From NCBI GenBank assembly GCA_046291875.1, contig JBKBSF010000014.1, forward strand, positions 44,348-108,347: 64,000 nt of DNA, read 5' to 3'. The notes beneath the pieces were generated by a model that was not told the origin of the DNA, ran no database searches, and worked only from the letters and a program-made list of their open reading frames with translations. The translations under genes and the position numbers were made by a program. Numbering within the stretch: the first letter of the stretch is position 1; every line of letters begins with the position of its first letter. The DNA comes from SKVR01 sp046291875. GTDB lineage: Bacteria; Bacteroidota; Bacteroidia; Bacteroidales; UBA7960. Shown piece after piece: positions 10,012 through 17,400 of the stretch.

Positions 10012-10665
10012 TTAAGGTTGATATTTCTGAACAAGAAAGAATTTCCGGTCTGGCGATTCTTCGAGAATGATTACGGTATCGTTGTAAGGGATGGGTTCTC
10101 CATCGATGGAGCGGGCATACACCCTGATCACATCTTTCATAACATGTACCTCTATCTGCCCCAGGCGGTTCTGCCCCATGGGCGAGATTACCCGGCCGGT
10201 TTTGCCAATGAAATCGATGGGTTCTTCTCCTTTGTGGTTAAACATGGCATAGAGCTTCACAAAAGGTTTTGCCACTACTTTGGTAACCAGCATACTGGCA
10301 ATAAACCCAGGCACATACACCGCAAAACCCAGTATGTTGTGCGAGATTCCCAGGATGGCCGTAACGTTTACATTGATCAGCCACATGGAGAACACCACCA
10401 GGGTAATGATGAAGATGATGGGCAGCTCGCCAATGTAAAAAAACTTCAGCATGGCATTCCAGAAACCGTCGCCATCCGGATTTCCGGCCTCGGGTTTTGA
10501 GATATCGCCGGTGTCGGCATCAAAATCCACATCGGCATCGGTATCGGCCAGATCAAAGTCGAACCCTGTAAAGATCACCACCAGCCAGTACAAGGTAACG
10601 AAGATAACCAGCAGGCTCAGGATGAAGTTGGCCGGAGCAAAGGCAATATGAAACAGTTTTTCCAT
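10012..10665 (-). CDS. YqiJ/DUF1449-like membrane protein with a C-terminal OB (NfeD-like) domain
   Basis: The protein has 217 residues. Its hydrophobic N-terminus (about 8-33) leads into an acidic loop full of Asp (FDFDLADTDADVDFDADTG). Two to three further membrane segments follow (about 75-125, around IIFIITLVVFSMWLI). After residue ~145 there is a soluble beta-rich domain (IGKTGRVISPMGQNRLGQIEV) of the NfeD/OB type. NfeD-like partners normally work with flotillins, and this gene sits 15 bases upstream of the flotillin gene, in the same order as yqiJ-yqiK. The acidic loop could bind cations, but that is speculation. It probably belongs to the same transcript as PspA, which ends 51 bases upstream. 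Confidence 0.82.
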   Translation of the reverse strand: MEKLFHIAFAPANFILSLLVIFVTLYWLVVIFTGFDFDLADTDADVDFDADTGDISKPEAGNPDGDGFWNAMLKFFYIGELPIIFIITLVVFSMWLINVNVTAILGISHNILGFAVYVPGFIASMLVTKVVAKPFVKLYAMFNHKGEEPIDFIGKTGRVISPMGQNRLGQIEVHVMKDVIRVYARSIDGEPIPYNDTVIILEESPDRKFFLVQKYQP

Positions 10666-10716
10666 TTCTGTGCATAGATTAGGTTAAAGAGCTCTGGGAG
10701 GCAGTCAATGGCAGGT

Positions 10717-11427
10717 TTACCCATTGGTGGGGGGTTCGTTCAGGCCCATTTGCTTTTTGAGTTCTTTCAGCTCATCATCCAGAGACAGGTTTTCCAGGGT
10801 TTCGCTAACGCGCTGATCGGCGGAGCGCTGCCCGGCCAACTCGCCATAGGCTTCGGCCAGAGCTTCATCCTGCATCACCTTTTCCTTCATGCGCTCCAGC
10901 ATCGATACAACGCCGGTGCTGTCCATGCTGGTCATCTGCTTGTTGATCTTCACAGTAGCACTGCTCACCTTAACGCGGGCTTTGAGGGTGCGAAGCTCAT
11001 TCTCCCATTGCTTGATCTCAGCCTTAATCCGCGCCACATTCTGCTCCAGGGTAGCAACCTGCTTTTCAAGGCTGGCAACATCTTCTGTAATGATGCGGAT
11101 CTCCTGCGTAACTTTGGCTTTGCGCTTGAGGTTTTCCTTCACAAGATCGTCGGCCTGAGCTGCATCCAGTTCGCCTTGCTGGGCCTTGCGCAGCAACAGC
11201 ATCGATTTATTGTGCAGATCTTCCTCCAGGCTGCTTTGCTCAGTAAGTTCTTTTTTCCGGCGGATATGCATGGCTTTTACTTCGGCCAGCGAGCGCATTG
11301 CACTCTCCTGGTTGTCCTGCATATCGCGAAGCCCCTGTTCGATCATTTTGATGGGATCTTCCAGCTTATCGATGGCAGAATGGGTCTCTGCCTGCCCTAT
11401 TTTAAACAATCTGCGTAAAACTTTCAT
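10717..11427 (-). CDS. PspA/IM30 (Vipp1) family protein, bacterial ESCRT-III homologue
   Basis: This 236-residue, almost entirely helical protein has the PspA hallmarks. It opens with an amphipathic helix (MKVLRRLFKIGQAETHSAIDKLEDP), continues with KMIEQGLRDMQDNQESAMRSLAEVKA, and then has long charged coiled coils. The family binds stressed inner membranes and polymerises into rods or rings that remodel or seal them. The C-terminus ends in MGLNEPPTNG, without the extra helix that is typical of Vipp1. It is the second gene of the cluster, 12 bases downstream of the small CesT/YbjN-like gene. No PspF, PspB or PspC gene is visible, so control must differ from E. coli; the divergent XRE regulator is the obvious candidate. 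Confidence 0.92.
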   Translation of the reverse strand: MKVLRRLFKIGQAETHSAIDKLEDPIKMIEQGLRDMQDNQESAMRSLAEVKAMHIRRKKELTEQSSLEEDLHNKSMLLLRKAQQGELDAAQADDLVKENLKRKAKVTQEIRIITEDVASLEKQVATLEQNVARIKAEIKQWENELRTLKARVKVSSATVKINKQMTSMDSTGVVSMLERMKEKVMQDEALAEAYGELAGQRSADQRVSETLENLSLDDELKELKKQMGLNEPPTNG

Positions 11428-11439
11428 GACTATATATTT

Positions 11440-11835
11440 TTAGTGTGATTTTGAAAACGATAGAATTTCATTGGAATATTCGGAGAGTAAGAGAGCCAGG
11501 GAGTTTATGGTGCTTTCCAGCTCTTTAAGATCGAGCGTTTCCACCTGTAGGGTGTTGCGAAAAATCACCTTCTCTCCCGTTTCATCCAGCACAAATGCTC
11601 CGTGCACGATGTCGCGGTTTTTGATGAGCAACTTTCTGAAAATGGAAGTATCCTCCTTCACATCAAAAAGGTACTGCTCAATAATAACTATGGGCGCTGC
11701 AACTCCGATCACCATATTCTTCACCCCCATCTCCTCCTCATCAATCACAAGGAGGTTGTCAGCTTCATTTTCATACAGAACAGAGTAGCCCAGTTCGGTA
11801 ACATAGTCTTTTACTTTATAGAAATAGGTATCCAT
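11440..11835 (-). CDS. Small YbjN / CesT (Tir-chaperone)-like protein
   Basis: This is a 131-residue soluble alpha/beta protein starting at MDTYFYKVKDYVTELG (ATG at 11835). The frame is open for a further 19 codons, but they look non-coding and would overlap the promoter. The pattern of an N-terminal helix, a central antiparallel sheet (LLVIDEEEMGVKNMVIGVAAPIV) and C-terminal helices is what is usually annotated in Bacteroidota as a 'molecular chaperone Tir' or YbjN-type fold. It is the first gene of the PspA-flotillin-ATPase cluster and lies 12 bases before PspA, so it may regulate or chaperone PspA. That role is inferred only from position; no catalytic residues are evident. Confidence 0.65.
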   Translation of the reverse strand: MDTYFYKVKDYVTELGYSVLYENEADNLLVIDEEEMGVKNMVIGVAAPIVIIEQYLFDVKEDTSIFRKLLIKNRDIVHGAFVLDETGEKVIFRNTLQVETLDLKELESTINSLALLLSEYSNEILSFSKSH

Positions 11836-11891
11836 ACATGAGGTTTTTATAGGGTTTTTTATAGTATTGGTCTTGCAAAGAATTCGGTGCA

Positions 11892-11922
11892 CAATGATAA
11901 TAAGAATTTTTTACAATGCAAA
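11892..11922 (-). promoter_or_regulatory. Predicted promoter of the PspA-flotillin-ATPase cluster
   Basis: Read on the minus strand, a TTTG (11922-11919) is followed after 19 bases by TATCATTG (11899-11892). This matches the Bacteroidota pattern TTTG-N19-21-TAnnTTTG with one mismatch in the -7 box. Transcription would start near 11885, about 50 bases before the ATG at 11835. The -33 box lies inside an inverted repeat shared with the opposite promoter. Confidence 0.55.
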
Positions 11923-11944
11923 AATTTTCAACATTTTTTTTGCA
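11917..11944. promoter_or_regulatory. Inverted repeat covering both divergent -33 boxes (candidate XRE operator)
   Basis: TGCAAAAA at 11917-11924 and its exact complement TTTTTGCA at 11937-11944 are separated by 12 bases. The left arm contains the -33 box of the minus-strand cluster and the right arm that of the XRE gene. A dimeric helix-turn-helix repressor bound here would block both promoters. The divergent XRE gene is the natural candidate, giving autoregulation. The arms are AT-rich, so chance cannot be excluded. Confidence 0.5.
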
Positions 11945-11970
11945 AATATTATTAGCAATTTGTAATTTTG
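11939..11970 (+). promoter_or_regulatory. Predicted Bacteroidota-type promoter of the XRE regulator gene
   Basis: TTTG at 11939-11942, a 20-base spacer and TAATTTTG at 11963-11970 match TTTG-N20-TAnnTTTG exactly. The start of transcription would fall near 11977, about 13 bases before the ATG at 11990. Confidence 0.7.
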
Positions 11971-11989
11971 ACAAAAAAAACAGCAAGCC

Positions 11990-12619
11990 ATGTCAGTATT
12001 TGGAAAGAATATCAGGAAGATACGCAGTGTAAGAGGCCTCACACAGGCCCAGCTGGCGGAGATGATCGATGTAAGCCGCGGCCAGATCAGCTCCTACGAA
12101 GAGGGTCGTGCAGAACCCAAAATCGAAACCATACTAAAAACGGCAGAGGTGTTTCATATCAACACCGACCTGCTGTTGCGCGGCAACCTCACGGTAAATC
12201 AGCTGGCAGGATTTACCCTGCCCGATGTAAGTAAAAGCAAGCCGGCGTCGCAGCAGGAGCAGGAACCGAGGCTTTTCAGGTTCTTACCCCGCAACACCCG
12301 CGAAATACCCGCCCACGAGCTGGCTCCCAACCCATGGGTAAAGAAGAACGACATCGTGCTGGCAGTACCGGCCAAGGTGCTCATGGGGAAAATGATGATC
12401 ATTCATGCGGCAAAAGGATCCTTTATGGGCCGGATAAGTTTTGAGGATGCCAAAAACGTTAGCATTGATACGGCCGAAAAAACCTTACTCCAGCCCAGGG
12501 AAACCCTCGAAGTGCTGGGTATATACTCGCCTGTGCAGAACCTATCGCCCTTGGAAGAAAAACTGCTCAACCTGGAAGCCAGGGTACAAAAACTCGAAAT
12601 GCAATTAAAAAGCCGCTGA
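11990..12619 (+). CDS. XRE-family helix-turn-helix transcriptional regulator with coiled-coil tail
   Basis: The protein has 209 residues. The first ~65 form a classic HTH_3 domain (NIRKIRSVRGLTQAQLAEMI, then VSRGQISSYEEGRAEPKIET). The middle section (about 100-170, with RNTREIPAHELAPNPWVKKND and VLMGKMMIIHAAKG) resembles a signal-peptidase/LexA-like beta domain, but I see no convincing Ser-Lys protease pair. The last 20 residues form a short coiled coil (EEKLLNLEARVQKLEMQL), suggesting dimerisation. It is divergent from the PspA-flotillin cluster and separated from it by a promoter region holding a dyad, so it probably controls that cluster and itself. The TPR lipoprotein gene follows within 45 bases. 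Confidence 0.88.
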   Translation: MSVFGKNIRKIRSVRGLTQAQLAEMIDVSRGQISSYEEGRAEPKIETILKTAEVFHINTDLLLRGNLTVNQLAGFTLPDVSKSKPASQQEQEPRLFRFLPRNTREIPAHELAPNPWVKKNDIVLAVPAKVLMGKMMIIHAAKGSFMGRISFEDAKNVSIDTAEKTLLQPRETLEVLGIYSPVQNLSPLEEKLLNLEARVQKLEMQLKSR

Positions 12620-12662
12620 TCCTATGCCCCAAAAATTGTATCACCTTCAAAAACTCCAACAC

Positions 12663-13535
12663 ATGGTAAAAACAGGACTTCTCTTCGCAGCTTTGTTTTT
12701 GGGGCTCTGCTCCTGCAATTTAATTTCTGAGCATTTCATCAGAAAATCGGGTGAAATGGAAAAGCAGGGCAACACCGACAAAGCCATACGCTTCCTGCTG
12801 GCTGCCGAAGTACTGGATAAGAAAAATCCGGATATCAACCTGCAAATTGCGGCACACTACCTTGCGCTGGAGCAGGAGGACTGGGCCAGAACAGAATACT
12901 ACAAGGCGATGAATAAAAACACTTCAAGCGGTGAACTGGTAATGGCCTGCATAGGTATGGAGATTAAAACCGGCAACTACTGGTCGGCATTGAGCCTTTT
13001 CAGAAAGCTGGATATGTCGCATGCCAAATCGCCTGATCTGCCCTATGCTCTCAAAGGATTGGCCTATTTTGGCATTCCCAACTACGATAGTGTGATAGTG
13101 TATTTCGACCAAGCCATTCATCACTGTCCCGACCGGGCCGTCCACTATATTCACAGAGGTTATGCACTTGCGGCCCTGGAGCGGTATCCGGAAGCCCTTG
13201 CCGATTACCGCACAGCAGTGAGTATCGACTCATTGCGTCCGGATGTTTTTCTCAACAAGGCAGACCTGTGGTATATCCTGGAAGATTACCCGCGGGCCCT
13301 GGTAAACTACAACCTTGCCATGGCACTTATGCATAAAAGGTATGGCATTACAGAGCAGGCAACGGTGGTATATCACAACCGCGCCAGGACCTACCTGGCC
13401 CTGGGCGATACCCTGCGTGCCATGAAAGACCAGGCCACTGCCAGCGACCTGGGCCCCGCAGACCCTATCCGCCGTTTCGACCTCTTCGGTTCCGATATCA
13501 TCAGAATGGCACTGGCACAAAGACCGGGGAGTTGA
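12663..13535 (+). CDS. Tetratricopeptide-repeat lipoprotein
   Basis: From the ATG at 12663 the product has 290 residues. It begins MVKTGLLFAALFLGLCSCN, a compact lipoprotein signal with the lipidated Cys at about residue 16 or 18. An earlier in-frame ATG at 12624 would give an unusually long signal, so I prefer 12663. The mature part is a series of helix pairs typical of TPRs: MEKQGNTDKAIRFLLAAEVL, then IHRGYALAALERYPEALADY, then a segment around LWYILEDYPRALVNYNLAMAL, and a last NRARTYLALGDTLRAM. Such proteins usually scaffold envelope complexes. It follows the XRE gene and may be co-expressed with it. No terminator is visible after it. Confidence 0.8.
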   Translation: MVKTGLLFAALFLGLCSCNLISEHFIRKSGEMEKQGNTDKAIRFLLAAEVLDKKNPDINLQIAAHYLALEQEDWARTEYYKAMNKNTSSGELVMACIGMEIKTGNYWSALSLFRKLDMSHAKSPDLPYALKGLAYFGIPNYDSVIVYFDQAIHHCPDRAVHYIHRGYALAALERYPEALADYRTAVSIDSLRPDVFLNKADLWYILEDYPRALVNYNLAMALMHKRYGITEQATVVYHNRARTYLALGDTLRAMKDQATASDLGPADPIRRFDLFGSDIIRMALAQRPGS

Positions 13536-13751
13536 ACGATAAGTCGGTGGGAGGGGTGTAATAAATAGCCTGAAATACTCCTTTGGCACGCTGAACCCAC
13601 AATGAGGTTTCAACTGGATATTCCTGAGACTCCAACCCACCTGTCAATAAACATACATTTTTGAAGGCTTTAATCAATGCAAACAAAGCCCTTGCTGAGC
13701 TCAAAGGAATAGCGAAAAGACTACCCAACCCATCCATGCTGGTAAATACTA

Positions 13752-14072
13752 TTGCGCTTAGTTATTCTGGAGGGCGGCATAGAAACCGAGGGGCAGCTTT
13801 TTGAACCCGGACAACTGCTGGTGGCAACCCAGAGTACTTTGGGCGAGTTTACCCTGCAACCCAACAGCAGGGTCTATATCTTTGGAGGAGAACCCTTTTC
13901 TGAACAAAGATTCATTGACTGGAACTTTGTTTCTTCTGACAAAAATCTCATCGACAAGGCAAAACAGAAGTGGAAAGATCAGGCTTTTGAAAAAGTAAAG
14001 GGCGACGAAGCTGAGTTTATCCCCTACCCCCTCAATTTCGAAAAAAACACACTACAAGGGGGTAGTAATTAG
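13752..14072 (+). pseudogene. Pirin remnant: C-terminal domain only
   Basis: The 106-codon frame encodes a typical pirin C-terminal domain: EGGIETEGQLFEPGQLLV, then FGGEPFSEQRFIDWNFVSSD, then VKGDEAEFIPYP. The N-terminal cupin with the HPHRGFE metal site is missing. The frame is closed by a TAA at 13743, and only a TTG at 13752 could serve as start. No pirin-like coding is seen in the 215 bases upstream in any frame I could read. A 5' deletion of a former full-length pirin gene is the simplest explanation. A complete pirin of a different subgroup is present at 31763-32788, so function may have been replaced. Expression of the fragment is unlikely. Confidence 0.75.
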
Positions 14073-14404
14073 TTTTTTGATTAATTGCAATCTTGCTAGC
14101 ACTACGTTTAACGAAAGACAAAGATTTTTTGACAAAAAAATGCAATTGGTCTGGCCACTTTCTGAAACACCTGATCCATAGCAATCAAGGAACTCTGTCA
14201 GCGACAAAAAAAATTCCAACACTTGCAAATTCAGTCTCTTAACCCATATGGGATATCAGGATCCGGAATATTTTGAGGCCACATTGGCTAATGCATCCCA
14301 AAGATTACTCAATTTAACCTATATTTGATAGAGAAACACCAATACCAGGGAGGTGCTGCAATACTGCATTTCCCCAACCTCCATTCCAAAAACCCAATTC
14401 TACC
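14073..14404 (+). other. 332-base AT-rich intergenic region upstream of the CotH-like secreted protein
   Basis: No credible open frame, RNA or repeat is seen here. It contains poly-A/T runs and one good -7 box (annotated at 14320-14327). It separates the decayed pirin gene from the giant secreted-protein gene. Confidence 0.6.
14320..14327 (+). promoter_or_regulatory. Bacteroidota -7 box (TATATTTG) of the secreted CotH-like gene
   Basis: TATATTTG fits TAnnTTTG exactly. It lies 78 bases before the ATG at 14405, giving a leader of about 70 bases. No convincing TTTG is found at the -33 distance, so the site may be weak or activator-dependent. Confidence 0.4.
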
Positions 14405-17400
14405 ATGACCCGATCTTCCTTTGTCCTTGCCTTCGCTCTGCTTCTTTCCACTTTTTCATGGGGGCAGGATTTTGCCAAAATCCCTGCAACACATCAAAGC
14501 CATCCTGAGCTGGGCACCACCCGCCCTGCATCGGTAATCTCTCTACTGGCCTACGAGCTGGTGCATTTGCGCACCACCCATTCGCGCACTTTTCTCAATG
14601 CCAATAAAACCCGTACGCTGGTGTATTCTACAGCTCCCTTACATTACCTTGACGACAATGGTTTCTATATTTCCCTACAAAACAGACTAACAGCCCGGGA
14701 GCCCGGCCAATACCAAATGCCTGATATGAACCCTGTGCATCACTTCAATGAGCTTACAGGACGCACCGGCTTTTCCCATGCAGGTGCAACCATGCATATC
14801 GAACCCCAAAAGGTAACCTTTGGTTCTTCGGAGCAAACCCAAACCCAAGTTGCAACCCATCAAAGCCGGACCAGGGAGGTATCCGCCAGCCTGATCAACA
14901 CCCGGGAGATTTTTCCGGGTATCGATATGCGGCAGGAGTTTTTCGATTTTGCCCAGAAAACCCATTATATCCTCCGCCATTCTTCCGATATCCTCTACTG
15001 GGCCGATCATATGGTTGTAGAAAATCTTATTACTATTCCCGACAACCTGCGCCTGGTTCTGGTGGATGAGGAGCAAATGGAAGTTGTAAACAGTGAGGGA
15101 GATCCTGTTTTTCGGTTTCATCCGGCCGTGGTTACCGACCAAACACCCATTGCTGCCAAATTCAGCCATCAGAGGCCCCACAGTATGGTGCAGTACGAGC
15201 TGGAGCAAAACACTCCCGGACAGTATATTTGGCGTATGGTTGTAGATGCTCAATGGTTGCGTGCTCCTGAGCGGGTTTTCCCGGTGATCGTTGATCCGGT
15301 GATCTCCATTGTGAACAATGAGGTGGTTCCCAGTTGTGTTTTCCCAAATTATCAATCCAATACGCTGCAGATCAATGTACCTCAGGGAGAAACCATCCTC
15401 TGGACCGATATCACCTACGATTTTGTGGCTGTGTCCGGGTCCAGTGCATGGATATCAGACCAACGCAGTTATGTATCGGGCAGTGCAGGCGAAACAGCTG
15501 TTTTGTCAGAATCCATTGATACTCCGGGCACACATACTTACATCATCAATAATTCTCATATTGCCAACGGGGTTTCTCCGGGTCAGATCGAGCTCACCTT
15601 CCATGCCTCACGCAATTGGGGCGGATCGGGCTGCAATGCCTCATTCAACTTTATCAACCGGCGCACCGTTGAGGTGCATTATGGCACCATCGAGTTTGGC
15701 GATGGGCCACTATACATCAACGAATACAGTGCTTCCAACCGCACCCATTACGATGGTTTCGGACGCACCGAAGACTGGATTGAGCTTTTCAATGCCGATA
15801 CTGAAAACTATTTTAACCTGGAAGGTTATTACCTGAGCAACGATCCCGATGATCCGCTGAAGTGGCAGATCCCTGCAGCCATCATCCCTCCGGGGGGCAA
15901 AGTGCTGGTATACTGCTCCAACCGCGATTTTGCCAGTGGTACAGTGCTGCATGCCAATTTTAATCTAACCCAGTTGCGCCCCGATGCCATTGTATTGTCG
16001 AACCCTCAAGGCGAACTCATGGAATCGGTGCAGATGGAGAGGACCCAGATCAACCATTCGCGTGGGCGGATTACCGATGGAAGCCCTCAATGGGGTATCT
16101 TCACCCACCCTACTCCGCTGCAGCCCAATGCACAGGCGAGGCTGGCCTACACCTCCACACCTGCCTTCAGCCTGCCTGCAGGAAGCTATTCGGGTACTGT
16201 ACAGGTGGAGATCACCTCAGAGAACCCCAACGAAATCATACGGTACACCCTCAACGGTTCTACCCCCAACACTTCTTCGCCCATCTACACTGCACCCATC
16301 TCCCTGACCTCTACCACCGTATTGAGGGCCAGGGCTTTTCATAACAACCCCGACACCATTCCGGGCTTCATCGAAACAGCCACCTATTTCTTTGACGAAA
16401 ACCACCAGTTGCCCATATTTTCCTTTGCAGGTGATACGGATCTGTTGCAACTTTTCAATGGAAACAACTCACTGCGGCCCCTGGGCAACTTTGAGTTCTT
16501 CGATCAGGAGGGTGTATTCCAGGATAAAAATTTCGGCGATTTCAACAAACATGGCAACGACTCCTGGAGCTACCCACAAAGGGGAGTTGATTTTATATCG
16601 AGAGATGACTATGGCTACCAACGCCGGCTCGAATACCCCTTCTTTGCTACCAAAGACCGCACGAGGTTTCGCCGCCTGATGGTAAAAGCTGCCGCCAACG
16701 ATAATTATCCTTTTGAGAATGGTGGGGCACACATCAGAGACTCTTATATCCAAACCTTATCGCAGCTGGCGGGCCTGGATCTCGACGAACGCAGCTCTAC
16801 CAACGTAATTGTATATCTCAACGGGCAATACTGGGGAGTTTATGATCTCAGAGAAAGGGTCGACGACAATAATTTCACCGACCATTACTATGGCCAGGAT
16901 TATCTCTATCGCGACAGCGATAACTACCTTCAGTTCATCAAAACCTGGGGCAATACCTATGCTCATTTTGGCAATCAACCCGCCATTCAGGCCTGGAGCC
17001 ACTTGAAGAGCTATGTGGCCAGCAACAATATGGGCGAGAAAGCTCATTTCGATTATGTGGACTCCCAACTCAATATCCAGAGCCTGATCGACTATTTTGT
17101 ACTAAACTCCTTTGTGGTATCGCGCGACTGGCTCAACTACAACACGGGATGGTGGCGCGGCAGGAACCCGGAGGGTCAGGCACAGCAATGGCGCTATTAT
17201 GTGTGGGATATGGAAGCAGCCATGGGCCATTTCCATAACTATACAGGGCTGCCCAATGCCACTGCCACTGCCCCGCCCTGCCAGGCCGAAAACCTCAATG
17301 TGGGCGATGGACACACACAGATTATCCGGAAACTGATCCAGGAAAACCCCCAGGTAAGGGAAAGGTATATTACCCGCTACATCGATCTGCTCAACACCCA

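Noticed and set aside
13501..13737. 78-codon minus-strand frame between the TPR gene and the pirin remnant
   Set aside because: The phrase GGLESQEYPVETSLWVQRAK looked transposase-like, but no family could be supported and the frame overlaps the TPR gene.
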